A DNA stretch of 64,000 nucleotides, from assembly GCA_016788115.1 (NCBI GenBank), contig JAEURR010000005.1, positions 186,001 through 250,000 on the forward strand. Direction: 5' to 3'. Below are positions 25,221 to 35,269 of this stretch, one piece after another. The notes below the pieces were generated by a model, which was not told the DNA's origin, did no database searches, and saw only the letters and a program-made list of their open reading frames with translations. The position numbers and the translations under genes were made by a program. This DNA is from Chthonomonas sp. (GTDB lineage Bacteria > Armatimonadota > Fimbriimonadia > Fimbriimonadales > Fimbriimonadaceae). Every line of letters begins with the position of its first letter. The stretch's first letter is position 1.

Positions 25221-26087
25221 GTGCAAGTGGAGATAGGACTGAGGACCTACGTCCCGCAGATCGAATCGCGGCTAGAATCTCTGTTGCCCAAAGAAGGCTT
25301 GTCTCCCGAGCCCCTCACTTCGGCCATGCGCTACGGCGTTCTGGGCCCGGGAAAGCGGCTTCGACCCGCCCTGACCATGGCCTGCTGCGCGGCGTGCGGT
25401 ACCGCACCCGAGCAAGCACTCGATGCCGGGTGCGCGGTCGAGTTTGTCCACTGCTTCAGCCTCATCCACGATGATCTTCCGGCGATCGACAACGACGATC
25501 TGCGACGCGGAAGGAAAACCTGCCACGTCGTCTACGGCGAACCGATGGCGATTTTGGCCGGTGACGCACTCTTTGCACTGGCCTTCGAGACGCTTGCGCG
25601 AACACCTTGCGGTGCCGCGGGTGTGCTGGAATTGGCGCAGTCGGTCGGTTACGGTGGCGTGGTAGGCGGCGAGGCGCTTGATATTCTCAGCGAGAACGCG
25701 GAGCACGATGCAGGCACGCTCACGCGCATCCACCGAGAGAAGACGGGTGCGCTCTTCTCCGCTGCGTGCGCGCTCGGGGGGATGTGCGCCGGGGCGTCGC
25801 ATGAACGAATCGTCGAACTCCGCGACTATGGCATGAGTCTCGGGCTAGCATTCCAGATCGCGGACGACATCTTGAACGAGACCAGCACGTCGGAGCAGCT
25901 GGGAAAAGCTGCTGGCAGCGACGCCGCCATGCGCAAGCTCACCTATCCGGCAGTGTACGGTCTGGAGCACTCCCGGGAGCTGGCGAGCCGGGCAGTCCAT
26001 TCGGCGCTCAAGGCGCTCGACAATCTCCCGGATGACACGGATTGGCTACGATCTCTGGCTTGGTTCACCATCGAGCGATCTAAGTAG
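25221..26087 (+). CDS. ispA: Short-chain polyprenyl diphosphate synthase (farnesyl/geranylgeranyl type)
   Basis: A 288-residue isoprenoid synthase condensing isopentenyl diphosphate with allylic diphosphates. The first Asp-rich motif HDDLPAIDNDD holds Asp84, Asp85 and Asp90, and GKRLRP upstream binds the diphosphate. The second motif is DDILN (Asp215, Asp216), with Asn in the place of the last Asp, a variant I recall from some geranylgeranyl synthases. The product (C15 or C20) is not decided by sequence here. Starts with GTG. It overlaps the convergent cysteine desulfurase gene by eight bases at the stops. Confidence 0.9.
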   Translation: MQVEIGLRTYVPQIESRLESLLPKEGLSPEPLTSAMRYGVLGPGKRLRPALTMACCAACGTAPEQALDAGCAVEFVHCFSLIHDDLPAIDNDDLRRGRKTCHVVYGEPMAILAGDALFALAFETLARTPCGAAGVLELAQSVGYGGVVGGEALDILSENAEHDAGTLTRIHREKTGALFSAACALGGMCAGASHERIVELRDYGMSLGLAFQIADDILNETSTSEQLGKAAGSDAAMRKLTYPAVYGLEHSRELASRAVHSALKALDNLPDDTDWLRSLAWFTIERSK

Positions 26088-27213
26088 CGAGCGGGGCAAG
26101 CACTGAGGCCACGCGCTGACCAGCGTGCCGGGCGTTTTCGATTCCGAAGCTCGGCCCCAGCGTGAATCGGAGTCCTTCGTTGGCCTCCGACTCGCTAAGC
26201 CCCATTGCCCGCAGGACGTGAGACGGCTCGACTGCGCCCGAGCTACAGGCCGCGCCGCTACTCGCACTGATCCCAGCTCGATCCAGAGCGATCAGCGCGG
26301 TCTCCGACCGAACGCCTGGTAAGCGGATGTGGCAGTGGCCGGGCAGCACATCTTCGAAGCCAGGAGTAGTCCATACGACCCCAACGCCCAGTCCAGCCGC
26401 AAAGGCGTCGCGCGCCTCGGGTCCGAAGAGGCGTCCGGCGAGTGCTTGGACCGCCGCTTTGAATCCGACGATGCCAGCGACGTTTTCTGTCCCACCGCGC
26501 ATCTCACGCTCTTGACCACCACCCAAGATGAGCGGACTGAGCGAGACTTGAGCGCGATGCGCGAGCGCCCCCACCCCCTTGGGCCCGCCGATCTTGTGCG
26601 CCGAAACCGAGACAAGGTCCGCGTCCAGCGAGTTCACGGTCCAGGGTAGGGCACCCAGTGTCTGGACCGCGTCGCAGTGGAACAGCGCCCCTGCCTCATG
26701 TGCAATGTCCGAGAGCTGGCGGATGCCGTTGATCGCCCCGGTCTCGTTGTTGGCGTGCATGACACTCACCAGGACCGTGTCTTCGCCGACCCTCTCCGTC
26801 AGCGACTCGGGTCGCACTCGCGCCTGCGCATCGACCGGAATGAGCGAGACGCGGTAGCCGTAGCGTTCGAGCCGCTCGCGGCAGTGCAACACGCAGTGGT
26901 GCTCCGCCGCTCCCAAGAGAATGTGGTTGCGCTGACGATCCTCGTTTCCGAGCGCCGTTCCGAGAATCGCCAAGTTGGCGGCCTCGGTACCCGAACTGCA
27001 GAAGGTGATTTCACCAAAGAGGCAGCCTAGCCGCTCGCTCAGCACCTCGCGCGCCTCGTCGAGCGCGGCCCGTGCGGCCCGCCCTTCCGCATGCAATGAG
27101 CTGGGGTTTCCGTGTTGCCCGGTCAACCACGGCTCCATGGCGCTACGAACCTCCGGCAGCAGCGGCGCGGTGGCCGCGTAATCCAGATAAATCCGATCGC
27201 TCAGAACAGCCAT
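26080..27213 (-). CDS. Cysteine desulfurase (NifS/IscS family)
   Basis: A 377-residue PLP enzyme that moves sulfur from cysteine to Fe-S clusters or thiolated tRNA. It starts IYLDYAATAPL. The PLP lysine is Lys207 in SAHKIGGPKG, and the active-site cysteine is Cys323 in SSGAACSSG. His105 of AAEHHCVLH stacks on PLP. No iscU or tusA gene is next to it, so the acceptor is unknown. The start overlaps the end of the CPBP protease gene by 13 bases, so the two genes are coupled. Confidence 0.94.
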   Translation of the reverse strand: MAVLSDRIYLDYAATAPLLPEVRSAMEPWLTGQHGNPSSLHAEGRAARAALDEAREVLSERLGCLFGEITFCSSGTEAANLAILGTALGNEDRQRNHILLGAAEHHCVLHCRERLERYGYRVSLIPVDAQARVRPESLTERVGEDTVLVSVMHANNETGAINGIRQLSDIAHEAGALFHCDAVQTLGALPWTVNSLDADLVSVSAHKIGGPKGVGALAHRAQVSLSPLILGGGQEREMRGGTENVAGIVGFKAAVQALAGRLFGPEARDAFAAGLGVGVVWTTPGFEDVLPGHCHIRLPGVRSETALIALDRAGISASSGAACSSGAVEPSHVLRAMGLSESEANEGLRFTLGPSFGIENARHAGQRVASVLAPLAT

Positions 27214-28514
27214 AGGTTAAAAATCATCAAGGCCCCGTTGTGGATGGCGTGCATGATCACCGCGGGCCAGAGCGACTTGGTGTGATAGGACGCCATGGCC
27301 GCCATGACGCCGATGACCATGAGCGGAAGCCACCCTGCGATCCCCTGAGGATGGATGCTGGCGAACAAGAGGCTGCTGGCCAAGATTCCGAGCGACGCAC
27401 TGGTAACACGCCCGATGGCAGGGGCTAGCATGCCCCGGAAGATAATCTCCTCCACGATCGGTGCCTGGACAACTGCTAATAGAAAGAGCCCAACCAGCGC
27501 CGTTAGGGACTGGCTCTGAGCAAGCTGGTCCGTAGCCGGGTGCGACGGATCCGGTAAGTATTTGCTGACAGTGCTCGAAACCACGACCGCCACGGTTGCA
27601 AGGGGGACGAGCGCAAGTTCTGCGCCGATCGCCCATAGGATATAGCGAGATCGGAACGGGCCGAAGAGCGTTTTTAGGTCGACTCTCGGCCCGGGCAGGC
27701 GGAGGCAAGCGACCCCAATGACCGACCCGATGACCGCGAATGCCATCACCCACTCTGGCAACGGAAAAAGCTGCATGCCAATCAAGAGGCACAGACAAAG
27801 GAACGCCCGGAATGCCAGCCAATCGGCCTCACCCGGGTCTGCAAGCCTTATGGGAAATGCCTTGGTCGCCAGGGGCTCCTTGTCGCCGTACATGAAGTAA
27901 ATCAGCCAAACCAAGATCCCGAGCGCAATTGCGAACACGATAATCGCTCCGAAGATCATCGTCGTTCTCACGATCGTTCCCATCAGAGCAGGGCGCAGCT
28001 TCTTGTCGCCTCCGATCTCCGCTGCGTGAACTCGTGCGGGCTTGTAGATCTTCTCCATAGGGAGCAGTTGGGAGATTTGCAGCGCGCGGGCCGTCGTGGG
28101 TTTGCTGTCGTAAACCTCAAGGGCGATCCGGTCCGCCGGGTACCAGCTCTCCTTGAGCCACTTGACCGCGGCCTCCCGCGTTTTGGCGGGCAGCGGCTTC
28201 TTCGATTCGCGCTCAATTCCCAGCAGCATGAGTGCATCGCCAGCACCCAAGTTTGGGGCGGTCGCACCAGTCGGGACAAGCTTGGCCAGCGACGCGTCCT
28301 TTGCGGCGCTGTCGGGTTGCGCCATCGCGCCCGCCAAATTGAAGAGCAACTGCTTGCTTTCAAGCGCTGTGCCGTCTTCGGAACGCACGAAACTAAACCA
28401 CACCGACATGGTGATGAGCAGGCCGATCAGCGAGAACAGCAGGTACCACCCCATGCGAAATCGGGGCGTGCTTTGCGGCACCTCAAACTGCACAGGGGAC
28501 GGTGAATCGCTCAC
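27201..28514 (-). CDS. CPBP family intramembrane metalloprotease
   Basis: A 437-residue protein. The first 200 residues contain two membrane helices around a soluble region. The C-terminal half has the Abi/CPBP fold with EEIIFRG at 355-361 (Glu355, Glu356, Arg360), His388 in SIHPQG and His422/His425 in MHAIHN, the expected metal ligands. It would act in the inner membrane, possibly as a prenyl-protein-type protease. Substrate unknown. It starts with GTG six bases after TACAAT. Confidence 0.88.
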   Translation of the reverse strand: MSDSPSPVQFEVPQSTPRFRMGWYLLFSLIGLLITMSVWFSFVRSEDGTALESKQLLFNLAGAMAQPDSAAKDASLAKLVPTGATAPNLGAGDALMLLGIERESKKPLPAKTREAAVKWLKESWYPADRIALEVYDSKPTTARALQISQLLPMEKIYKPARVHAAEIGGDKKLRPALMGTIVRTTMIFGAIIVFAIALGILVWLIYFMYGDKEPLATKAFPIRLADPGEADWLAFRAFLCLCLLIGMQLFPLPEWVMAFAVIGSVIGVACLRLPGPRVDLKTLFGPFRSRYILWAIGAELALVPLATVAVVVSSTVSKYLPDPSHPATDQLAQSQSLTALVGLFLLAVVQAPIVEEIIFRGMLAPAIGRVTSASLGILASSLLFASIHPQGIAGWLPLMVIGVMAAMASYHTKSLWPAVIMHAIHNGALMIFNLWLF

Positions 28515-28520
28515 GTGCTG

Positions 28521-28526
28521 ATTGTA
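28521..28526 (-). promoter_or_regulatory. -10 box TACAAT of the CPBP gene
   Basis: On the minus strand TACAAT ends six bases before the GTG start, with the interval CAGCAC lacking a ribosome site. Leaderless initiation is likely. Confidence 0.5.
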
Positions 28527-28571
28527 CGAGATTCGGGCGCAGGAAACTTCTGCGGGTGCCGGACGGTCCTA

Positions 28572-29762
28572 ATGTACAAGGTGATGCTTCAAGCACTGGC
28601 CATGGTCGCGCTAGCACAAACGCAACCGCTCCAACTCACGGATGCGAGCTACGAGTCGTGGCGCGCCAAGCTGGCTCCCACTTCCCGCGAACTCGTCTTC
28701 GAAACGCTCCCTTGGGAGAGCTCGCTGACCGCAGCGCGACGAAAGAGCATCCGCGAGCGCAAGCCGCTCATCGTTTGGGTTGAGCGCGGACACCCGCTCG
28801 GGACGACATCCTCGCACGGTGTCGTCCTGCGCACTCAGGTTTTCACTTCGGACCGAGTGCGCTCGAATCTGGGACGTTCGGTGCTGGTTGCAGAGTCGAT
28901 TCCCCCCAAACCGCGCACACCCGGCGAGACCGAGTTTTGGAGTTCGGTCTTTCCGAAGCTCGCCGCAACCAAGCCATTTGAGGGGCTGGTCATCGTCGCT
29001 CCCGACGGATCCGTAGTGGACCGGATCGCAAGTACGGACCCGGCCGAAATCGCCGACCGACTGGCAAGGCTACAGACGATGAGCTTTGCCGCGCCAGGCG
29101 CAAACGCCGCTCGCGATTGGCTTGAGGAGCCGCCTCGCCCTCCGGCCCCGGCCATGCGTCTGGTGGCCGTCGTGCGAGACCTTTCCACACCCACGACCAG
29201 CATCGATTGGCACAAGAAGGCGGTGAACACGCTGGCATTCGACTTAACCGCCGCTGATCTGGACGCCTTTGCCCCGAAGACCGCGATTGATGGGACCGCG
29301 ACGGTGTGGCCCACCGCGCTGTTGCAGCGATCCGCGGCGACGCTCTGGCTCGATGCGGTGCGCGGGGTGCCCCTCAGTTTCAGCATCGATGCCATCCAAG
29401 TCGGGCGGTTCGTCAGCACAGTGTCAAGCGCAGACAGCGATTCCGTGCGCTGGCGTATCGCCGGTACCCTCACCCGCTCCGCAAGTGGAGAGTGGAGTCT
29501 CGATGCGGACGATGGCAGCTTGGCCCCCTCAGATCAGAATCGCGGGATCGAACTGCAAGTGCTGGGCCGAGCCCGATACGATCGGCGCGCGCAGACCTGG
29601 ACACAGTTCGAGATGCTCGCAGTCGGCTCGCGCTGGGGCGGCGGTCCACTCAACGGACGCAAGGACGACACCAAACCCGGCGGGATCGGGTTCTACGTGG
29701 CGATGGATACGACTCCGTTCGCTCTGCTCGCACCCCCGTTTGGCCAAGCTCCCGAGCGGTAA
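28572..29762 (+). CDS. Secreted protein with thioredoxin-like N-terminal domain
   Basis: A 396-residue protein with a short signal peptide ending near ALAQTQP. Residues about 20-170 ([24 protein letters not shown], in part, then [19 protein letters not shown] and [12 protein letters not shown]) follow the strand-helix order of thioredoxin-like domains, but the CxxC pair is absent. The second half is a beta-rich domain of unknown type. A second ATG twelve bases on (28584) is eight bases after TAATGT and could be the real start. It ends 14 bases before asnS. Function unknown. Confidence 0.6.
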   Translation: MYKVMLQALAMVALAQTQPLQLTDASYESWRAKLAPTSRELVFETLPWESSLTAARRKSIRERKPLIVWVERGHPLGTTSSHGVVLRTQVFTSDRVRSNLGRSVLVAESIPPKPRTPGETEFWSSVFPKLAATKPFEGLVIVAPDGSVVDRIASTDPAEIADRLARLQTMSFAAPGANAARDWLEEPPRPPAPAMRLVAVVRDLSTPTTSIDWHKKAVNTLAFDLTAADLDAFAPKTAIDGTATVWPTALLQRSAATLWLDAVRGVPLSFSIDAIQVGRFVSTVSSADSDSVRWRIAGTLTRSASGEWSLDADDGSLAPSDQNRGIELQVLGRARYDRRAQTWTQFEMLAVGSRWGGGPLNGRKDDTKPGGIGFYVAMDTTPFALLAPPFGQAPER

Positions 29763-29776
29763 ACTCCGCCCATTGC

Positions 29777-31174
29777 ATGGATTACCGCCGAACGTATCTC
29801 AAGGACCTCTTCGAACTCGCACCGGGAACGCAAACTGAAGCGTACGGTTGGGTCAAAACACGACGCGACAGCAAGGAAGTCAGCTTCGTCCAACTCTCGG
29901 ACGGTTCGACCTTTCGAGACCTGCAAGTCGTGATCGAATCCGGATCCATCGACGAGCAACTGCTGAAGTCGCTCACGACCGGCGCATGCGCCAAGTTCAC
30001 CGGCGAGGTGGTGGCTTCGCCCGCCTCGGGTCAAGCGGTCGAGCTCAAGGCTTCGGGAGTCACGCTCTACGGAGCCGCGAATCCCGAGCAATACCCGCTC
30101 CAGAAGAAAGGGGCGACGATGGAGTTTCTGCGCGAAATTGCCCATTTGCGGATGCGCGGCAACACGTTCGGTGCAGTTTTCCGCGTGCGCAGCCGGGCGG
30201 CGTACGCGATTCACAAGTTCTTTAACGACCGCGGATTCCACTACGTCCACACGCCGATCATTACCGCTAGCGATTGCGAGGGCGCAGGCGCGATGTTTGC
30301 GGTCACAACCATGCTTGACGAGCCTAAGCACGATCAACAGGCGAAACTAAAGACCGCAGAGTACGCCGAGGACTTCTTCGGCAAGCCCGCATTCCTCACC
30401 GTTTCCGGTCAGCTCGAAGCCGAGACGTTCGCTCTGGGGATGACCAACGTTTACACCTTTGGCCCGACCTTCCGCGCGGAGCGGAGCAACACCGCCCGGC
30501 ACCTCTCCGAATTCTGGATGATCGAGCCCGAGATGGCATTTTGCGATCTTGAGGGGGACATGAACCTCGCGGAGGAGTTCCTGAAAGCGGTCATTGGCGA
30601 TGTGCTGAGCCACTGCGCGTCCGACCTGGAGTTCTTCAATCAACGGATCGAGCCTGAGCTCCTGAAGACGCTCGAGCACGTCGTCACTTCTGGGTTCGAG
30701 CGAATGACCTACACCGAGGCGGTCAAGCATCTGGAATCGAGCGGCGAGAAGTGGGAGTTCCCGGTGGGCTGGGGAATCGATTTACAGAGCGAGCACGAGC
30801 GGTGGCTCACCGAGGTGAAAGTCGGACGGCCAGTGATCCTAACGGACTATCCGCGCGAGATCAAGGCGTTTTACATGCGCGGTAACGACGACGGGAAGAC
30901 GGTCCGGGCCATGGATGTTCTTGCTCCACGGATTGGCGAGATCATTGGCGGTTCGCAGCGCGAAGAGCGATTGGATGTTCTCGAATCGCGCATCGCGGAG
31001 ATGGAGCTGCCATTGGAACCGTACCAGTGGTACCTGGACCTCCGCCGATTTGGTTCAGCACCCCACTCGGGCTTCGGGCTGGGGTTCGAGCGGTTGCTCA
31101 TGTACCTTACGGGTATGAAGAACATCCGCGACGTAATCCCATACCACCGCACGCCCGGAAGCGCTGAATTCTGA
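29777..31174 (+). CDS. asnS: Asparaginyl-tRNA synthetase
   Basis: A 465-residue class IIb synthetase, close to the 466 of E. coli AsnRS. The N-terminal OB-fold anticodon-binding domain covers about 15-105 ([19 protein letters not shown]). Motif 2 is [19 protein letters not shown], where the ARHL segment separates AsnRS from AspRS, and motif 3 is [13 protein letters not shown] with [13 protein letters not shown] at the end. The frame is open far upstream, but this ATG is the first in the family register. TAAACT lies 11 bases before it. Confidence 0.96.
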   Translation: MDYRRTYLKDLFELAPGTQTEAYGWVKTRRDSKEVSFVQLSDGSTFRDLQVVIESGSIDEQLLKSLTTGACAKFTGEVVASPASGQAVELKASGVTLYGAANPEQYPLQKKGATMEFLREIAHLRMRGNTFGAVFRVRSRAAYAIHKFFNDRGFHYVHTPIITASDCEGAGAMFAVTTMLDEPKHDQQAKLKTAEYAEDFFGKPAFLTVSGQLEAETFALGMTNVYTFGPTFRAERSNTARHLSEFWMIEPEMAFCDLEGDMNLAEEFLKAVIGDVLSHCASDLEFFNQRIEPELLKTLEHVVTSGFERMTYTEAVKHLESSGEKWEFPVGWGIDLQSEHERWLTEVKVGRPVILTDYPREIKAFYMRGNDDGKTVRAMDVLAPRIGEIIGGSQREERLDVLESRIAEMELPLEPYQWYLDLRRFGSAPHSGFGLGFERLLMYLTGMKNIRDVIPYHRTPGSAEF

Positions 31175-31259
31175 GCCCTAGGACCCGATGACACGCGCGC
31201 AGGCGTGAATCGTTAACGTGCATGAGAGCCGGCCCAGGCTGGCTCCGGAGTTAAGCACG

Positions 31260-32567
31260 ATGCAATGGCCGCGTATTTTTGTCGTTTGGGCACTCGCACT
31301 GGCACTCACGGTCGTGGGCTGCGGTGGCGGGACACCCAAGACCACAACGTCGATCATCAGTGGACGGGTCACGTTTGAGGACGGGCTTCCCGCGCGGGGT
31401 GCGGTCGTCACAGGACGCGATGGTAGCGCTATTACTACAACCAATGGCAGCTTTGTTTTGACCGGTCAACGCGCTGCCGACCTGGTCATCAAGGCCGAAA
31501 TCACCGACAACGGCACGAAGTACATCGGGCAGAATTTGGCGCGCACGTACGAAGGCGAGCAGTATCCGAACGTGAATATCATGGTCGTCCCCCAGAACCA
31601 GACGGCCACCGTCGAAGGCGTCGTGGAAGACCGAAATGGCAATCCGCTTGAGCTCGCTCGAGTCTTCGCGCTCGGCGCAGGGGCACTGAGTAGCACGAGC
31701 GTCCTTACCGACAAGGACGGGAAATTCACCTTGCGATACCTGCTCGGTAACGTCAACTATGAAGTGAGCGCGGGAGGAGGCGACTACCGTAGCGACTCCG
31801 AGAGCGTCACGCTCAACGTCGGCGAGAAGCGGTTCATCCGTTTCGTACTCGGTAATCCGGGATCGCCGGTATTTGGTCCGCCGCAGAACTTGTCCGCCAT
31901 CGCGTGGACGTCGCCCGTCAGCCGTGACGAATCGCTTTCGGCAGCGGTGGAGAACCTTAAGCGCCTAGTCGATCCGAAGCGACCCAAGACGTCGGGTCGC
32001 CTCTCGTCCAGCGGTAACCCGGTTGAGATCGAACTCGAATGGGATTCGATTTCCAATCCCGATCTGTACGGCTGGGGGATCTATCGCGCCCGCAGTAACG
32101 GTTCGTTCAGTGGGTTGGACTTCTTCCGCGAGCCGCTGGGCAGCGTCTACTTGGACTCGGACGTGAACCTCACGCCGAACAGCGAATACTCGTACCACGT
32201 AACGGCGTGCAACACCCGCTATCCGTACGACAATGGCAGCGAATCGGATCCGAGTGCGGATGTCGCCGTCACACCCTTGGACGACATGCGCCTGCGATCC
32301 ACCACGCTCGCTCCGCTGACCTTCGCCTGGGAGCCAGTACTCGGCGCGGACAACTATGTGGTCTATCTCTTCGACCGCTACCCTGGTTTTGGGGTTGACT
32401 CGATCTGGAACAACGCCAGCGACCGAGCAACGGGCAACTCAAAGCGCTACAATGGCTCGATCCGACTCGTCACCGGCAAGCAGTACTACTTCATGGTGCT
32501 GGGGCTGGGGGACTCGGACTCTAGCCGTACCATCAGCGAGGTTGGTGCGTTTATCTACCAGGAATGA
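31260..32567 (+). CDS. Lipoprotein with carboxypeptidase-regulatory-like and FN3-like domains
   Basis: A 435-residue lipoprotein (lipobox TVVGC followed by GGG). Two beta-sandwich domains of the carboxypeptidase-regulatory type follow: ISGRVTFEDGLPARGAVV and VEGVVEDRNGNPLELARV, each with a downstream DGKFTLRYLL-like strand. The C-terminal 230 residues have FN3-like features (VEIELEWDSISNPDLYGWGIYRA region). It probably sits in the envelope as a structural or adhesive protein. Its stop overlaps the next gene start, so it leads a four-gene coupled set. Confidence 0.72.
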   Translation: MQWPRIFVVWALALALTVVGCGGGTPKTTTSIISGRVTFEDGLPARGAVVTGRDGSAITTTNGSFVLTGQRAADLVIKAEITDNGTKYIGQNLARTYEGEQYPNVNIMVVPQNQTATVEGVVEDRNGNPLELARVFALGAGALSSTSVLTDKDGKFTLRYLLGNVNYEVSAGGGDYRSDSESVTLNVGEKRFIRFVLGNPGSPVFGPPQNLSAIAWTSPVSRDESLSAAVENLKRLVDPKRPKTSGRLSSSGNPVEIELEWDSISNPDLYGWGIYRARSNGSFSGLDFFREPLGSVYLDSDVNLTPNSEYSYHVTACNTRYPYDNGSESDPSADVAVTPLDDMRLRSTTLAPLTFAWEPVLGADNYVVYLFDRYPGFGVDSIWNNASDRATGNSKRYNGSIRLVTGKQYYFMVLGLGDSDSSRTISEVGAFIYQE

Positions 32568-35269
32568 AACCCACGTCCACAAGTTCGAAATGGAACATCT
32601 GGGCCGCCATGATTGCGATCATGGCGGCCCTTCCCGCGTCGGCCACGATCCTCAAAGTCGAGGCGAGCCCTTTGGGGCGCGACTCCAGCCTGAGCCGTTC
32701 GGATGATGCGGTCCGGACGTTCACTCGGAATCTTGCGATCCTCACCCGTGGCGAACGCGAACTCCGGGCGAGGACCCAAGGCCAACAGGTCCTCGCTTCG
32801 ATCCCGGTTCGGGTCCAGCTCACCCGAAACGGGCAGCCCGTGCCGCCACCATCGGCGACTCGCGGCGGCACCGACATCACCCTCCAGTTTGCTTCCGGCG
32901 CACGGTCCTTCCCGACCGACTACCAAGCGTTTCTACAAGACCTCTACACCCGTCTGAAGCCACGCATCGACGCTACCTTTGGCGCACCGAGTGTCGGTGG
33001 CAACGTCACCGTCTCCAACTACGATGTGGACATGGGCGACCGCGACGCCATCGCGGGCGGATACTACACGTTCGATGGGTCGGCACAAGAGATTCGTTTT
33101 CCAGTCTATTCGGACGCAATCGGCTACAAGCTTGAGGTCACCGCGGTCAACTTCTTGCACTGCCTGCTGCTCGCGACCATCGGTCCGCGCTCGCTGCCGG
33201 GTGACGGCTGGAACGAGGGGATCGTCCGAGCCGCGGTTCTCCAGATCGCGCGCACGCCCGGTGCGATGCCGCCGACTTTGGATTCCACATCCCTGGAGCA
33301 AGTGCTGCAAAGCTCGTATGAGGTCGGAGGGCTTTACGATTGGGGCAACCAACGAGCGCTCGCCGGACCCGAATTCATCGCTCCGAACCTCGTCAGCGAA
33401 GCGCTCCCCATCGGGGGGTCCCGCGGCGGCCTTTACTTGCTGCGCTACCAAATGGCGGGCTCGGCATTCCAAAAGGTGCTCGTTGAGTACCCGGCATTCG
33501 CCTCCGAGTTCTTGAGCCGCACTTACTTGCTAGGTGCGGCCCCTTCCCGAGCTTCGTTGCTTGCCGCAGGGCAAGCGAGCATCAACGCGCTCGGGGGATC
33601 GGGTTCGCTGGTCGAAGGGCAAACCTTCGCACAATGGGTCGCCAAGCAACGGATACTCGACACGACCCTGCAGCCAGGCACTAAGCTCGCCGTCCAAGCG
33701 TTCCCGATCACATCCGGGCTTCAGGGCTCGGAGTTTGGGGTCTTTGGCATCGAGGCGCACAGTTTCCGAACGAACCAGGACGGCACCGAGACGCTACTCT
33801 CGGGGAACGCCTTTCCGATCTTTTGGTCGCCGGACTACACCCGCTTTTTTACGTCAGGCCAGGACGACAAGATGTCGTTTTTCCTCGGCTACGGGTCGGT
33901 CGCGCCAAACTTTCCCGGAACGGCCTTTAATGGCGAGCCCTACCGGGTGACGGTGGACGTCCCCGCTGGGGATCAGGTCGCACGCATCGTGCTTCCCGCC
34001 GGAGCCGTCGCCACCGCCGCAAATCCGGCCGAGAACAATTTCTACGGCTGTGTGGTCGGCCCAGACCCGGGGCCGAATGCAAGCTATGCCGTTCGGATCT
34101 CGTTCGGCGCAGAACAAGTCGTTGTCCCGGTCACGCATGGGGCCTTCGGTGTGACGCTCAACACCGCGAACTTTGAACTCAGTCAGCGCCGGATGCTGGT
34201 CGAACTGCTCCGCATCCCCACGAGCGGTGCCACCGTTGTTTTGAACACGCGACTCGTGAACAAGGGGCCCGGGCCAATTGCCCTCAACCTGTATGTCGGG
34301 ACCGACCGAGTGGTCAGTTTTGATGGGATCGGCATCCGACAGGGGCTGCAAATGATCGGTGCGATGGGCGAACCGGACACGAGCCATATTCCGGACCTGG
34401 TCGGCGGTTCAGTCCTCGCCGCGCGCTGGAACCCGACGAAATCCAAGTTCGAGTACTACCCAGAGTTTGGGGTTGCTGGAACGGGTCAAGGGTTCTTCGT
34501 TCAGTCCACCTCGGCGCTGCCCGGAAGCTACCTCACCCGAGTCGCGGATGGCGACGCGCTTACGGTAGCGCTGAAGCCAGGTTGGAACCTGATCGTGAAC
34601 CCATTGCCGGTTGACGTGACCGCAGACACGCAGATCGAAGTGGTGACAGCGTCGAACTTCCCTCGCGCGTTCAGTGACGCAGTTTCCAGTGGGCTGATCG
34701 CGGGTGACTTCTTCCGCTTCTCGCCGACCGGCGAGTTTGCGGGGTCTCTGCTCGGCACGAATACTCTGGGCGCGGGTCAAGCGGCCTACGTAAAGTGCTT
34801 GGCGTCCACTGGCGCGACGCTGCTCTTCCGCCCCAGCGGGACCGCGAATCGCGGAGGCAACTCTGAGCCCGCACGATGGGAGATCGCTTTGCAAATGTCG
34901 ACGACCACGGCCGTCGCCAATGCTCGCATCGGCGGACTAGAAGGCGCGACGGGAACGGTCGATCGGTACGATGTGGAACTGCCCCCCACGATGGGTGGCC
35001 TCCAGATCTCGCTCGGCGGAAAGCAGAACCTGTACCGTGACATGCGCGGATTCGGCAAGGCCGAGAACTATCTGATCCGCACTCAGAATCTGGCGGCGGG
35101 GACGAAGGTCAAGCTGGACTTGAAATTCCTGCGAGGAAAGATCGGCTCGGTGGTGGTCATCGTGCCCGGCGGCGGTCGGACTCGACTCACAAAATCGGGG
35201 GTCGTTGAATTCACCGTCAAACGGCCCGACGCAAACATTGTGGTGGCGGTACCACGGGTGAAGAAATGA
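32564..35269 (+). CDS. Large secreted protein of unknown function
   Basis: A 901-residue protein with a signal peptide ending near ALPASA. Most of it is beta-rich with no catalytic motif I recognise. Around 600-760 the phrases GTGQGFFVQS and PGWNLIVNPLPVDV recall the repeat modules of large surface proteins. The last 70 residues are Lys/Arg-rich. It begins inside the stop of the preceding lipoprotein (ATGA) and ends inside the start of the next lipoprotein, so it is made with both. A cell-surface assembly of the three proteins is possible (inference). Confidence 0.65.
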   Translation: MKPTSTSSKWNIWAAMIAIMAALPASATILKVEASPLGRDSSLSRSDDAVRTFTRNLAILTRGERELRARTQGQQVLASIPVRVQLTRNGQPVPPPSATRGGTDITLQFASGARSFPTDYQAFLQDLYTRLKPRIDATFGAPSVGGNVTVSNYDVDMGDRDAIAGGYYTFDGSAQEIRFPVYSDAIGYKLEVTAVNFLHCLLLATIGPRSLPGDGWNEGIVRAAVLQIARTPGAMPPTLDSTSLEQVLQSSYEVGGLYDWGNQRALAGPEFIAPNLVSEALPIGGSRGGLYLLRYQMAGSAFQKVLVEYPAFASEFLSRTYLLGAAPSRASLLAAGQASINALGGSGSLVEGQTFAQWVAKQRILDTTLQPGTKLAVQAFPITSGLQGSEFGVFGIEAHSFRTNQDGTETLLSGNAFPIFWSPDYTRFFTSGQDDKMSFFLGYGSVAPNFPGTAFNGEPYRVTVDVPAGDQVARIVLPAGAVATAANPAENNFYGCVVGPDPGPNASYAVRISFGAEQVVVPVTHGAFGVTLNTANFELSQRRMLVELLRIPTSGATVVLNTRLVNKGPGPIALNLYVGTDRVVSFDGIGIRQGLQMIGAMGEPDTSHIPDLVGGSVLAARWNPTKSKFEYYPEFGVAGTGQGFFVQSTSALPGSYLTRVADGDALTVALKPGWNLIVNPLPVDVTADTQIEVVTASNFPRAFSDAVSSGLIAGDFFRFSPTGEFAGSLLGTNTLGAGQAAYVKCLASTGATLLFRPSGTANRGGNSEPARWEIALQMSTTTAVANARIGGLEGATGTVDRYDVELPPTMGGLQISLGGKQNLYRDMRGFGKAENYLIRTQNLAAGTKVKLDLKFLRGKIGSVVVIVPGGGRTRLTKSGVVEFTVKRPDANIVVAVPRVKK